From contig JADKGE010000012.1 in the NCBI GenBank assembly GCA_016717115.1, positions 1 to 40,000 of the forward strand: 40,000 bases of DNA, given 5' to 3'. Below, piece after piece: positions 7,566-15,844 of the stretch (within the stretch, counting starts at the first letter, position 1; the number at the start of each line of letters is the position of its first letter). A program made the position numbers and the translations under genes. The stretch is from Actinomycetota bacterium (GTDB taxonomy: Bacteria; Actinomycetota; Actinomycetes; S36-B12). A model generated the notes under the pieces. That model did no database searches. It saw only the letters and a program-made list of their open reading frames with translations, and was not told where the DNA came from.

Positions 7566-8111
7566 ATGGCAGTCCAGCCCATCCGGCTCTTCGGTGATCC
7601 CGTCCTCCGCACTCCCGCCGCGCCGGTCGAGACCTTCGACAAGGAGCTGCGCAGGCTGGTCCGGGACCTCACCGAGACCATGATCGACGCCCCGGGTGCC
7701 GGCCTCGCCGCCCCCCAGATCGGCGTCTCGCTGCGGGTCTTCACCTACTGGGTCGACGACGAGCCCGGCCACCTGGTGAACCCCGACCTCGACCTGTCCG
7801 ACGAGTTGCAGATCGGCGATGAGGGCTGCCTGTCCCTGCCCGACCTCGCCTTCGAGACCCCTCGGTCCCTGCGGGTGGTAGCGAAGGGCATGAACATGCA
7901 CGGCGAGCCCGTGGTCATCGAGGGCAGTGACCTGCTGGCCCGCGCCGTCCAGCACGAGACCGACCACCTCGACGGGATCCTGTTCATCGACCGGCTCGAC
8001 CCCGAGGCGCGCAAGGAAGCCATGCGGATGATCCGCGCGTCCGAGTGGTTCGGGGAGGCGACTCCCACGATCCAGGCGAGCCCGCACGCCATCAGCTCGC
8101 GGTGGCTGTAG
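7566..8111 (+). CDS. def: Peptide deformylase
   Basis: Removes the N-formyl group from nascent proteins at the ribosome, using a catalytic metal (usually Fe2+). All three family motifs are intact in this 181-residue protein: GAGLAAPQIG (motif 1), EGCLSLPD with the metal-binding Cys (motif 2), and QHETDHLDG with the HExxH-type metal ligands and catalytic Glu (motif 3). The ATG start has no Shine-Dalgarno but a -10-like box 6 bases upstream. fmt, whose product adds the formyl group to initiator tRNA, follows after 16 bases, a common pairing. Confidence 0.96.
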   Translation: MAVQPIRLFGDPVLRTPAAPVETFDKELRRLVRDLTETMIDAPGAGLAAPQIGVSLRVFTYWVDDEPGHLVNPDLDLSDELQIGDEGCLSLPDLAFETPRSLRVVAKGMNMHGEPVVIEGSDLLARAVQHETDHLDGILFIDRLDPEARKEAMRMIRASEWFGEATPTIQASPHAISSRWL

Positions 8112-8127
8112 GCACCGTGACGCTGTC

Positions 8128-9066
8128 ATGAGGTGCGTGTTCGCCGGCACGCCCGAGGTGGCGGCCGTCAGTCTCCGGGCCGTCCTCGCATCCCGGCACG
8201 AGGTGACCGCCGTGGTCACCCGACCGGATGCCGCGGCGGGACGTGGTCGGCGGACGACGGCCAGCCCCGTCGCCGACGTGGCCCGCGGCTTCGGCATCGA
8301 GGTGCTGGCACCCCAGAGTGCGCGCGATCCGGACTTCGCCCGGCGTCTCGTCGAGCTGGAGCCGGACTGCGTGCCGATCGTCGCCTACGGCGGGCTGATC
8401 CCCGGCGACCTGCTGTCGGTTCCCCGGCTGGGATGGGTCAACCTGCACTTCTCGCTCCTGCCCTCATGGCGGGGGGCCGCGCCGGTCCAGCATGCGATCT
8501 GGCATGGCGACGACATCACCGGGGCGACGACGTTCCTCCTCGATGAGGGCATGGACACCGGACCTGTCTTCGGCACGGTGACCTCGGCCATCGGGCTCAC
8601 GGACAGTGCGGGCGACGTGCTCGCGGCGCTGGCCGGTCTCGGATCGGAGCTGCTCGTGGCGACGCTGGACGCCCTCGAGGACGGAGCCGTCCAGGCGGTG
8701 CCGCAGCGGGGAGAGCCCTCGTACGCACCGAAGATCTCCGTCGAGGATGCGCGCGTCCGCTGGGACCTGCCCGCGGTCGGTGTCGACCGCCAGATCCGCG
8801 CCTGCACTCCCGTGCCGGGGGCCTGGACCATGCTGGGGGAGGAGCGCGTCCGGCTCATGCCCGTCGCGATCGCCTCCTCGTTGGTGGACGAGCCGATCCT
8901 CCCGCTGCCCGCCGGGCAGCTGCGGGTGACGCGGCGGGCCGTCTGGGTGGGCACGGCCACCACCCCGGTACTCCTCGGCGACGTGCGGCCGGCAGGGAAG
9001 AGGGCCATGGCCGCCGCCGACTGGGCGCGGGGCGCCCGGCTCACGGACGGCGTGGTGGTGACATGA
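8128..9066 (+). CDS. fmt: Methionyl-tRNA formyltransferase
   Basis: Transfers a formyl group from 10-formyltetrahydrofolate to Met-tRNA initiator. The N-terminal Rossmann domain begins MRCVFAGTPEVAAVSLRAVL. The catalytic and folate-binding region around residue 105-150 reads NLHFSLLPSWRGAAPVQ and GATTFLLDEGMDTGP, which includes the HxSLLP signature. The C-terminal OB-like tRNA-binding domain (PGAWTML) is present. The 312-residue length is typical. Its TGA overlaps the rsmB ATG (ATGA), and it belongs to a def-fmt-rsmB unit concerned with translation initiation and rRNA modification. Confidence 0.96.
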   Translation: MRCVFAGTPEVAAVSLRAVLASRHEVTAVVTRPDAAAGRGRRTTASPVADVARGFGIEVLAPQSARDPDFARRLVELEPDCVPIVAYGGLIPGDLLSVPRLGWVNLHFSLLPSWRGAAPVQHAIWHGDDITGATTFLLDEGMDTGPVFGTVTSAIGLTDSAGDVLAALAGLGSELLVATLDALEDGAVQAVPQRGEPSYAPKISVEDARVRWDLPAVGVDRQIRACTPVPGAWTMLGEERVRLMPVAIASSLVDEPILPLPAGQLRVTRRAVWVGTATTPVLLGDVRPAGKRAMAAADWARGARLTDGVVVT

Positions 9067-10427
9067 CGCAGCCTGTCGACCGGCCGCGATCGGCGGCGCT
9101 CGAACTCCTCCGGGCGGTGCGCGAGGACGATGCCTACGCCAACCTGGTCATGCCCCAGATCCTGCACGGCTACGGAATGGGCGGGCGGGACGCCGGCTTC
9201 GCGACGGAACTGGGCTACGGCACTTTGCGCTGGCAGGGGTGGTACGACGCGATCCTGGCCGCGTGCGTGACCCGGCCGTGGACCAAGGTCGAGGCGCCGC
9301 TGAAGGACGTGCTCCGGCTCGGGGCGCACCAGCTCCTGGCCATGCGGGTGCCCGACCATGCCGCGGTCGATTCATCCTGCGACCTGGCCCGTGACCTGGG
9401 TCCGCGTTCGGGCGCTGACGCACGGGCGGGATTCGTCAATGCCGTGCTGCGCAAGGTGGCTCGGCAGGACGAGGACGCCTGGGCATCGGAGCTCGCCGGC
9501 AGTCGCGCCGGCGACGATGTCGACTGGCTGGCGACCCGCTGGTCGCACCCGGTGTGGATGGTCCGCGCCTTCCGGGACGCCCTCGGCGTGCGACGGGGTG
9601 AGCTCAGGGACCTTCTGGCGGCGAACAACGTCCCGGCGCGACCCGTTCTCGTGGCTCGACCGGGCCGACTCGCGCCGGAGGAGCTATGGGAGCTCCCTGA
9701 GGTGGAGCCCGGCCGATGGTCGCCGCTCGCCGCCACGGTCATCGACGGCGCTCCCGATGCGCTCGCCTGCGTCCGGGACGGCCGCGCCGGGGTCCAGGAC
9801 GAGGGCAGCCAGCTCGTCGCCCTTGCCCTGAGCCGTGCCCCGCTCGACGGACCGGACGAGCTCTGGCTCGATGCGTGCGCCGGGCCGGGAGGCAAGGCGG
9901 CGCTCCTCGACGGGCTCGCGCGCGAACGGGGCGCGCGCCTCGTGGCCGTCGAGCCGCACCCCCACCGCGCGGAGCTCGTTCGGGGTTCCCTGTCCCTCGA
10001 CTCCTCGGCGATCGTCATCACCGGCGACGCCCGCGATCGCCCCTGGGGCGACCGGCTCTTCGACCGGGTGCTCATCGATGCCCCCTGTACCGGGCTCGGC
10101 GCCCTGCGGCGGCGGCCGGAGTCGCGCTGGCGCCGCACACCGGCCGACCTCGCCGCGCTCGGCACCCTCCAGCGCGACCTTCTGCGGGCGGGGGTCGACG
10201 CCACCCGACCAGGTGGCGTGATCGCCTACGTCACCTGCTCCCCGCATCTGGCAGAGACCGAGTTCGTCGTCTCCGATGTCCTCCGCGGTCGTACTGACGT
10301 CGTGCAGGAGAACGCCAGGTCCCTCGTCCCCGAGGTCACCGACACGGGCGAGGGGTTGACGCTGCAGCTGTGGCCCCACCGCCATGGCACCGACGCCATG
10401 TTCCTGGCCATCCTTCGCAAGGTGTAG
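9063..10427 (+). CDS. rsmB: 16S rRNA (cytosine-C5) methyltransferase RsmB/Sun family
   Basis: Methylates a cytosine of 16S rRNA (C967 in E. coli numbering) with SAM. The N-terminal NusB-like RNA-binding domain covers about residues 1-140 (RSAALELLRAV, LGYGTLRWQGWYDAIL). The SAM-binding motif LDACAGPGGKAALL is near residue 270. The two catalytic cysteine motifs are DAPCTGLGALRRRPE near residue 339 and TCSPHLAETEFVV near residue 390. The 454-residue length fits the family. It starts with ATG overlapping the fmt stop by four bases. The next gene, rpe, has its own -10 box, so this gene probably ends the def operon. Confidence 0.94.
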   Translation: MTQPVDRPRSAALELLRAVREDDAYANLVMPQILHGYGMGGRDAGFATELGYGTLRWQGWYDAILAACVTRPWTKVEAPLKDVLRLGAHQLLAMRVPDHAAVDSSCDLARDLGPRSGADARAGFVNAVLRKVARQDEDAWASELAGSRAGDDVDWLATRWSHPVWMVRAFRDALGVRRGELRDLLAANNVPARPVLVARPGRLAPEELWELPEVEPGRWSPLAATVIDGAPDALACVRDGRAGVQDEGSQLVALALSRAPLDGPDELWLDACAGPGGKAALLDGLARERGARLVAVEPHPHRAELVRGSLSLDSSAIVITGDARDRPWGDRLFDRVLIDAPCTGLGALRRRPESRWRRTPADLAALGTLQRDLLRAGVDATRPGGVIAYVTCSPHLAETEFVVSDVLRGRTDVVQENARSLVPEVTDTGEGLTLQLWPHRHGTDAMFLAILRKV

Positions 10428-10446
10428 TCGACGGGGGGACGCGCAA

Positions 10447-10452
10447 TAGGCT
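10447..10452 (+). promoter_or_regulatory. Putative leaderless -10 box for rpe-rib-his operon
   Basis: TAGGCT within CAATAGGCT lies exactly 6 bases before the rpe GTG at 10459. The same nine bases recur before hisE at the same spacing. Confidence 0.5.
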
Positions 10453-10458
10453 GCAGTC

Positions 10459-11127
10459 GTGGGAATGCAGATCTCGCCGAGCGTCCTGAACGCCAATCTC
10501 GCCGACCTCGCGGCAGAGGTCCGTCGCGTGGGGAAGGCGGCCGACTGGATCCATCTCGATGTGATGGACAACCACTTCGTGCCCAACCTGACGTTCGGAC
10601 TTCCTGTGGTCGAGTCGCTGCTCAAGCAGATCGACGTGCCCGCCGACTGCCACCTCATGATCGCCGACCCTGATCGCTGGGCGCCGGGCTTCGCGGAGGC
10701 GGGGGCGGGCAGCGTCACGTTCCACGTCGAGGCCGCACGCCGGCCCCTGACGGTGGCCAAGGACATCCGGGCGGCCGGGGCCCGTGTGGGCGTGGGGGTC
10801 AAGCCCGGAACCGACCTCTCGGTGATCGAGGCCCTCATCCCGAGCATCGACATGATCCTCGTCATGACCGTCGAGCCGGGCTTCGGCGGCCAGGCGTTCA
10901 TGGCCGAACTGCTGCCGAAGATCCAGCGGGCCCGCCGAATGGCCGACTCGGCTGACGTCGACATCTGGGTGCAGGTGGACGGCGGCATCGGCCCCGACAC
11001 CATCGAGCAGTGCGCCGCGGCCGGCGCCGACGTCTTCGTTGCCGGGTCCGCCGTCTACCGGGCGGCCGACCCTGCCCTCATGGTGGAGCAGCTTCGGGCG
11101 AGTGCCGAGAACGCCGCACGACCGTGA
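10459..11127 (+). CDS. rpe: Ribulose-phosphate 3-epimerase
   Basis: Interconverts ribulose 5-phosphate and xylulose 5-phosphate in the pentose phosphate pathway. The 222-residue TIM-barrel protein has ISPSVLNANLADL at the N-terminus, the metal-ligand segments WIHLDVMDNHFVPNLTFG and CHLMI, VEPGFGGQAFM, and the phosphate-binding VDGGIGPDTI and VAGSAVYRA. The start is GTG 10459 with no Shine-Dalgarno and a -10-like TAGGCT 6 bases upstream. The next gene, ribD, starts immediately after the stop, linking ribulose 5-phosphate metabolism to riboflavin synthesis, which uses that sugar phosphate. Confidence 0.96.
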   Translation: MGMQISPSVLNANLADLAAEVRRVGKAADWIHLDVMDNHFVPNLTFGLPVVESLLKQIDVPADCHLMIADPDRWAPGFAEAGAGSVTFHVEAARRPLTVAKDIRAAGARVGVGVKPGTDLSVIEALIPSIDMILVMTVEPGFGGQAFMAELLPKIQRARRMADSADVDIWVQVDGGIGPDTIEQCAAAGADVFVAGSAVYRAADPALMVEQLRASAENAARP

Positions 11128-12162
11128 GTGGCGATGGCTGACGGCGAGGCCCGCTGGGTCATGGCCATGCGCGAGGCCCTGACGCTTGCCCAGGAACCCG
11201 ACGCGCCCCTCGGTGAGAATCCACGCGTGGGTTGCGTCATCCTCGACCGCGACGGTGCGATCGTGGGTCGAGGTCACCACCGGGGCGCGGGCACGCCGCA
11301 CGCCGAGGTGGTCGCGCTGGCCCAAGCGGGTGACGCCGCACGGGGCGGCACCGCGGTCGTGACGCTCGAACCGTGCCGTCACGTCGGTCGCACCGGCCCG
11401 TGCACCGCTGCACTCGTCCAGGCAGGGGTGGCGGCCGTCGTGGTCGGGCAGCAGGATCCGACGGACGAGGCCGGCGGCGGGGCCCGCACGCTGCGCGGCC
11501 AGGGCGTCGAGGTGACCGGTGGTGTCCTCGGCCCCGAGTGCGAGCGTGTCAATGCCGCGTGGACGTTCGCCGTCCGCGCCGGCCGCCCCCTGGTGACCTG
11601 GAAGGTCGCCGCCTCCCTCGATGGTCGCGTCGCCGGACCCGACGGCGGGCCAACGTCGATCACCGGACCGGCGGCGCGCGCCGAGGTCCACGTGCTGCGC
11701 TCCGACGTCGGCGCGATCGTCGTGGGCACGGGCACCGTGCTCGTTGACGATCCCGAGCTGACCGTCCGACTGGCGGCACAGGGCGCGGCCATTCCCCTGC
11801 GGGTGGTGGTCGGATCACGTCCCCTGCCGCCGGACGCGAGGGTCCTCGACGACCAGGCGCCCACTCTCGTGATCGACAGCCATGACCCGGTCCAGGTGCT
11901 CGCCGATCTGTTCGACCGGGGGATCCGGCACGTGCTCCTGGAAGGTGGGCCGACACTGGCGGCCGCCTTCCTGCGCGCGCAGCTGGTCGACCGGGTCGAG
12001 TGGTACCTCGCCCCTCTGCTGCTCGGCGACGGCCCGGTCGCCTTGGCCGACTGGGCCACCGTCGGCGGGGCGCCCGTGGGAGTCGATGTGGAGGACGTGG
12101 CCATCGTCGGCGAGGATGTACGCGTCGTGGGTCGTGTTCGCTACCAGCAGGCGGGTCTCTAG
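11128..12162 (+). CDS. ribD: Bifunctional riboflavin deaminase/reductase RibD
   Basis: Deaminates the pyrimidine intermediate of riboflavin synthesis and then reduces its ribosyl side chain with NADPH. The N-terminal deaminase domain has the zinc/catalytic motifs PHAEVVAL and EPCRHVGRTGPC. The C-terminal reductase domain begins near residue 145 with RPLVTWKVAASLDGRVAG and contains SDVGAIVVGTGTVLVDDPEL and VLLEGGPTLAAAFL. The 344-residue size is typical. GTG 11128 directly follows the rpe stop; ATG 11134, two codons later, is an equally possible start. It is followed after 3 bases by ribE. Confidence 0.95.
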   Translation: MAMADGEARWVMAMREALTLAQEPDAPLGENPRVGCVILDRDGAIVGRGHHRGAGTPHAEVVALAQAGDAARGGTAVVTLEPCRHVGRTGPCTAALVQAGVAAVVVGQQDPTDEAGGGARTLRGQGVEVTGGVLGPECERVNAAWTFAVRAGRPLVTWKVAASLDGRVAGPDGGPTSITGPAARAEVHVLRSDVGAIVVGTGTVLVDDPELTVRLAAQGAAIPLRVVVGSRPLPPDARVLDDQAPTLVIDSHDPVQVLADLFDRGIRHVLLEGGPTLAAAFLRAQLVDRVEWYLAPLLLGDGPVALADWATVGGAPVGVDVEDVAIVGEDVRVVGRVRYQQAGL

Positions 12163-12165
12163 TCG

Positions 12166-12762
12166 ATGTTCACCGGGATCGTCGAGGAACTGGGCTGTGT
12201 CGCGTCGGTCACCGACCTCGGCGACGCCGCGCGACTGGCCATCACCGGACCGGTCGTCACGGCCGATGCGGCGCCGGGCGACTCGATCGCCGTCAACGGC
12301 GTGTGCCTGACCGTGGTCGACGTCGGCTCGGGGGTGTTCACGGCCGATGTCATGCAGGAGACCCTCCGGCGCAGTTCGCTGGGCGCACTCGTCGCCGGTT
12401 CCCCCGTGAACCTCGAACGAGCGGCCCGCATCGACTCCCGACTCGGCGGGCACATCGTGCAGGGCCACGTGGACGGCACGGCGACCGTCACCGACGTGGA
12501 ACCGTCGCCGCACTGGACCACGGTCCGCTTCGCGATCGAGCCGGTCCTGGCGCGCTACGTGGTGGAAAAGGGCTCGATCACCGTCGACGGCGTATCGTTG
12601 ACGGTTGTCGCCGCTGGTGATGACTCGATCTCGGTCTCGCTGATCCCCACCACCTTGGAGCACACCACGTTGGGCACTCGTCAAAGAGGCGACATCGTCA
12701 ACATCGAAGTCGATGTCATCGCCAAGTACGTCGAGCGACTCATGGAGGGCAGGCTCTCGTGA
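12166..12762 (+). CDS. ribE: Riboflavin synthase alpha subunit
   Basis: Dismutates two 6,7-dimethyl-8-ribityllumazine molecules to riboflavin. The 198-residue protein has the invariant start MFTGIVEELG and two lumazine-binding barrels: first half with DSIAVNGVCLTVV and VMQETLRRSSLG, second half with GHIVQGHVDGTATV, GSITVDGVSLTVV and LIPTTLEHTTLG. The start ATG at 12166 is 3 bases after ribD. The TGA overlaps the ribBA GTG (GTGA), so translation is probably coupled through the rib genes. Some naming schemes call this gene ribC. Confidence 0.96.
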   Translation: MFTGIVEELGCVASVTDLGDAARLAITGPVVTADAAPGDSIAVNGVCLTVVDVGSGVFTADVMQETLRRSSLGALVAGSPVNLERAARIDSRLGGHIVQGHVDGTATVTDVEPSPHWTTVRFAIEPVLARYVVEKGSITVDGVSLTVVAAGDDSISVSLIPTTLEHTTLGTRQRGDIVNIEVDVIAKYVERLMEGRLS

Positions 12763-14123
12763 TTCCCGCGGACGAGCTCTTCGACCACCAGATCGACGAG
12801 GACGCGGCCGACGCCGCCGAGGCCGCCGCAGCCACTGCCGCGGCGGCCGTGGCGCAGCCGCCCACGGCTCCCGACGGTGTACGACTGGACAGCGTCGAGG
12901 CGGCGATCGCCTCCCTGCAGGCCGGTCGGGCCATCATCGTCGTCGATGACGAGGATCGCGAGAACGAGGGCGACCTGATCTTCGCCGCGTCGGCGGCCTC
13001 CGCCGACCTGGTGGGTTTCATGATTCGGCACACCTCCGGCTACATCTGCGTGGCGATGACCGGAGCCGACCTCGATCGGCTCGGACTCCCGCCCATGACG
13101 GCCGTCAACGAGGACCGCAAGGGCACCGCGTACGCGGTGTCCGTCGACGCGCGCGACGTCGAGAGCACCGGCATCTCGGCGACCGACCGGGCCCGCACCA
13201 TCAAGGTCCTGTCCGACTCGGCCACCGATGCGTGGGAGCTCACCCGTCCTGGTCACGTGATGCCGCTTCGGGCCGTCCCCGGCGGCGTGCTGCGCAGGGC
13301 CGGACACACCGAGGCCGCCGTCGATCTTGCGACGATGGCCGGCATGGCGCCGTCGGGCGCGCTGTGCGAACTCGTCAACGACGACGGCACCATGATGCGT
13401 GCGCCGCAGTGCCGGGCCTTCGCCGACGAGCATGGCCTGACCATGATCTCCATCGCCGACCTCATCCGGTTCCGCCGCCGCACCGAGAGCCTCGTGACCC
13501 GCGTCGCCGAGACGCGACTGCCCACGGAGTTCGGCGACTTCACCGCGTTCGGCTATCGAAGTGATGCCGACGACTCCGAGCACATCGCGCTGGTGGCCGG
13601 CGAGATCGGCGACGGCCTCGACGTGCTGGTGCGCGTCCACTCGGAGTGCCTGACCGGTGACGTGTTCGGCTCCCTGCGCTGCGACTGCGGTCCGCAGCTG
13701 CACGCCGCGCTGCTGCGGGTCGCAGAGGAGGGTCGGGGAGTCGTGCTTTACGTCAAGGGGCACGAGGGCCGCGGCATCGGCCTGCTGCACAAGCTGCGGG
13801 CCTACACCCTCCAGGACGCCGGTCGCGACACCGTAGACGCGAACCTCGACCTGGGGCTGCCGGCGGATGCACGCGACTACGGCACGGGTGCGCAGATCCT
13901 CGTCGATCTGGGCATCCGCAGCATGCGACTGCTCACGAACAACCCGGCCAAGCGGGCCGGTCTCGAGGGCTACGGCCTGACCATCAGCGAGCGGGTCCCG
14001 ATCGAGATCGTCGCCAACGACCACAACCGGGTGTATCTGCAGACGAAGGCAGACCGCATGGGCCACACGCTGGAAGGACAGCCGCCGGCGGAGGCGGACG
14101 AGGCGGCCAGGGGGCACGCGTGA
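12759..14123 (+). CDS. ribBA: Fused DHBP synthase / GTP cyclohydrolase II
   Basis: Supplies both precursors of riboflavin: 3,4-dihydroxy-2-butanone 4-phosphate from ribulose 5-phosphate (RibB domain, about residues 45-250) and the pyrimidine from GTP (RibA domain, about 255-435). RibB motifs are VDDEDRENEGDLIF, HTSGYICVAM and GHVMPLRAVPGGVLRRAGHTEA. RibA has the zinc site SECLTGDVFGSLRCDCG, GHEGRGIGLLHKL and LLTNNPAKR. Both active sites look intact. The first 40 residues are an unusual acidic and Ala-rich extension before the conserved domain. The GTG start overlaps the ribE stop and the stop overlaps the ribH GTG. Confidence 0.96.
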   Translation: MIPADELFDHQIDEDAADAAEAAAATAAAAVAQPPTAPDGVRLDSVEAAIASLQAGRAIIVVDDEDRENEGDLIFAASAASADLVGFMIRHTSGYICVAMTGADLDRLGLPPMTAVNEDRKGTAYAVSVDARDVESTGISATDRARTIKVLSDSATDAWELTRPGHVMPLRAVPGGVLRRAGHTEAAVDLATMAGMAPSGALCELVNDDGTMMRAPQCRAFADEHGLTMISIADLIRFRRRTESLVTRVAETRLPTEFGDFTAFGYRSDADDSEHIALVAGEIGDGLDVLVRVHSECLTGDVFGSLRCDCGPQLHAALLRVAEEGRGVVLYVKGHEGRGIGLLHKLRAYTLQDAGRDTVDANLDLGLPADARDYGTGAQILVDLGIRSMRLLTNNPAKRAGLEGYGLTISERVPIEIVANDHNRVYLQTKADRMGHTLEGQPPAEADEAARGHA

Positions 14124-14605
14124 GCGGGAGCGGCTCGCCCACCTTGGGCATCGACGGAGCCGGCCTTCGCGTGGCCGTCGTCGCGGCCTCGTGGCACGAG
14201 GTGATCATGGAGGCACTGGTGGCGGGCGCCGCACGCGCCTGTCAGGAGGCAGGAGCCGATCCGGCGATCATCCGGGTCGCCGGGTCGTTCGAGCTGCCGA
14301 TCGTGGCCCTGGAGTGCGCCGCCAGCGGATCATTCGATGCGATCGTCGCGCTGGGCGTCGTCATCCGAGGTGGCACCCCGCACTTCGAGTACGTCTGCAG
14401 CGGAACAACCGACGGCCTCATGCGGGTCGCCCTCGATACGCGGATCCCGATCGGCTTCGGCCTGTTGACCTGCGACACCGAGGAGCAGGCCCTCGATCGG
14501 GCGGGTCTGCCGGGCTCGAGCGAGGACAAGGGCGCCGAGGCGACCTGGGCGGCGCTCATGACGGCGACGACGCTGCGCGACCTGCGCGACGGACTGTCCG
14601 GCTAG
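14120..14605 (+). CDS. ribH: 6,7-dimethyl-8-ribityllumazine synthase
   Basis: Condenses the two RibBA/RibD-derived precursors to lumazine, forming an icosahedral or pentameric particle in most bacteria. The 161-residue protein shows VAVVAASWHEVIMEALVAGA, the substrate loop GSFELPIVA, ALGVVIRGGTPHFEYVC with the catalytic His, IPIGFGLLTCDTEEQA, and a C-terminal DKGAEATWAAL helix. It starts at a GTG overlapping the ribBA stop (GTGA). It is the last rib gene; hisE follows 43 bases later with its own -10-like element. Confidence 0.96.
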   Translation: MSGSGSPTLGIDGAGLRVAVVAASWHEVIMEALVAGAARACQEAGADPAIIRVAGSFELPIVALECAASGSFDAIVALGVVIRGGTPHFEYVCSGTTDGLMRVALDTRIPIGFGLLTCDTEEQALDRAGLPGSSEDKGAEATWAALMTATTLRDLRDGLSG

Positions 14606-14636
14606 GACCGGCGTCCCTGCGCCCGAGGGCCGCCAA

Positions 14637-14642
14637 TAGGCT
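14637..14642 (+). promoter_or_regulatory. Putative leaderless -10 box for hisE-hisG
   Basis: TAGGCT in the context CAATAGGCT lies exactly 6 bases before the hisE GTG at 14649, the same nonamer and spacing as upstream of rpe. Confidence 0.5.
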
Positions 14643-14648
14643 TGGCGG

Positions 14649-14912
14649 GTGAAGACTTTCGATGAGCTCTACGCAGAGCTGTACCGCAAGACAACCTACC
14701 GCGACGAGGAAACGGGTACCCAGAAGCTCGTCGACGCGGGCGTCCATGCCGTGGGCAAGAAGGTCGTCGAGGAGGCGGCCGAGGCGTGGATGGCCGCCGA
14801 GTACGAGGGGCATGACCGCACCGCCGAGGAGATCGCCCAGCTGATCTACCACATCCAGGTGCTCATGCTGGTGAGCAAGGTCAGTCTCGAAGACGTCTAC
14901 CGACGGCTCTGA
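14649..14912 (+). CDS. hisE: Phosphoribosyl-ATP pyrophosphatase
   Basis: Hydrolyses phosphoribosyl-ATP to phosphoribosyl-AMP, the second step of histidine synthesis. The 87-residue all-alpha protein contains the MazG-like metal-binding signature: KKVVEEAAEAWMAAEYE with clustered Glu residues, then EEIAQLIYHIQVLML. The size is typical of stand-alone actinobacterial HisE. GTG 14649 has no Shine-Dalgarno but a TAGGCT box 6 bases upstream, suggesting a leaderless transcript. hisG follows after 13 bases. Confidence 0.95.
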   Translation: MKTFDELYAELYRKTTYRDEETGTQKLVDAGVHAVGKKVVEEAAEAWMAAEYEGHDRTAEEIAQLIYHIQVLMLVSKVSLEDVYRRL

Positions 14913-14925
14913 GGAGCGCGCCTCC

Positions 14926-15771
14926 ATGCTTCGTGTCGCCGTTCCGAACAAGGGCCAGCTCGCCGAGCCGGCGCGCAGCATGCTTGCGGAGGCGGGCTAC
15001 CTGCGGGCCGCCTCGACCCGCGATCTCGTGGTACACGATCCGGACAACGACGTCGAGTTCTTCTTCCTTCGGCCGCGCGACATCGCCATCTACGTGGGAG
15101 AGGGCACGCTCGACATCGGGATCACCGGGCGCGACATGCTGCTCGACTCAGGTGCGAAGGCCGACGAGATCCTGTCGCTCGGCTTCGCTCCCTCCACGTT
15201 CCGCCTGGCCGCCCCGGTCGGTCGTGCCACGACGGCCGCCGATCTCGACGGCCTGACGATCGCCACGTCGTATGCGGGCGTGCTCGAGGCCTGGCTGGCC
15301 CGCGAGGGCCTCACCGCACGGGTCGTGAAGCTCGACGGCGCGGTGGAGAACGCGGTGGCACTCGGGGTCGCCGACGCCGTAGCCGACGTGGTGGCCACCG
15401 GGACGACCCTTCGCCGTGCTGGCCTCGAGGTGGTCGGCGAGCCGATCCTGACGAGCGAGGCCTTGATCATCCGCCGCACGGGTGCTCCGCAGGTGCCGGC
15501 GGTCGAGACCTTCGTGCGCCGGCTGCACGGGGTCATGGTTGCGCGGTCCTATGTCCTCGTCGACTACGACATCCGCACCGAGCACCTCGAAGTGGCCTGC
15601 TCGCTGACCCCGGGCATCGAGTCGCCCACGGTGTCGTCCCTGCACGACCCTGCGTGGTCCGCCGTGCGGGCGATGGTTCCGGCGCTCGACGTGCACCGGG
15701 TGATGGACGAGTTGTACGACCTGGGTGCCCGCGGCATCCTCGTCACGGACATCCACGCCTGCCGCCTGTAG
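14926..15771 (+). CDS. hisG: ATP phosphoribosyltransferase, long form
   Basis: Catalyses the first, feedback-regulated step of histidine synthesis, joining ATP and PRPP. At 281 residues it is the long HisG form with a C-terminal regulatory domain (about residues 210-281: SLTPGIESPTVSSLHD, RVMDELYDLGARGILVTDIHACRL). The catalytic part has VAVPNKGQLAEPARSML, DIGITGRDML and the PRPP-binding VADAVADVVATGTTLRRAGL. The start ATG 14926 has a GAGGAG ribosome binding site upstream. hisE and hisG are separated from other his genes, a usual actinobacterial arrangement. It converges with the MFS gene. Confidence 0.96.
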   Translation: MLRVAVPNKGQLAEPARSMLAEAGYLRAASTRDLVVHDPDNDVEFFFLRPRDIAIYVGEGTLDIGITGRDMLLDSGAKADEILSLGFAPSTFRLAAPVGRATTAADLDGLTIATSYAGVLEAWLAREGLTARVVKLDGAVENAVALGVADAVADVVATGTTLRRAGLEVVGEPILTSEALIIRRTGAPQVPAVETFVRRLHGVMVARSYVLVDYDIRTEHLEVACSLTPGIESPTVSSLHDPAWSAVRAMVPALDVHRVMDELYDLGARGILVTDIHACRL

Positions 15772-15776
15772 CCCCG

Positions 15777-15838
15777 GATGCGTTGCCTTCCCTGGCGACG
15801 TCGAGGCCCTGCGAACCCGCCACGAGTGACGACGCATC
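15777..15838. other. hisG/MFS convergent intergenic inverted repeat
   Basis: The 73-base gap between the convergent hisG and MFS stops contains GATGCGT (15777-15783) and ACGCATC (15832-15838), a perfect 7-bp inverted repeat with a long spacer. It could be a weak bidirectional terminator. Nothing else is seen in the gap. Confidence 0.25.
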
Positions 15839-15844
15839 GGCTCG

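Noticed and set aside
10428..11128. FMN riboswitch before the riboflavin genes
   Set aside because: No FMN-element sequence is seen. ribD begins directly after rpe and the gap before rpe is only 31 bases.
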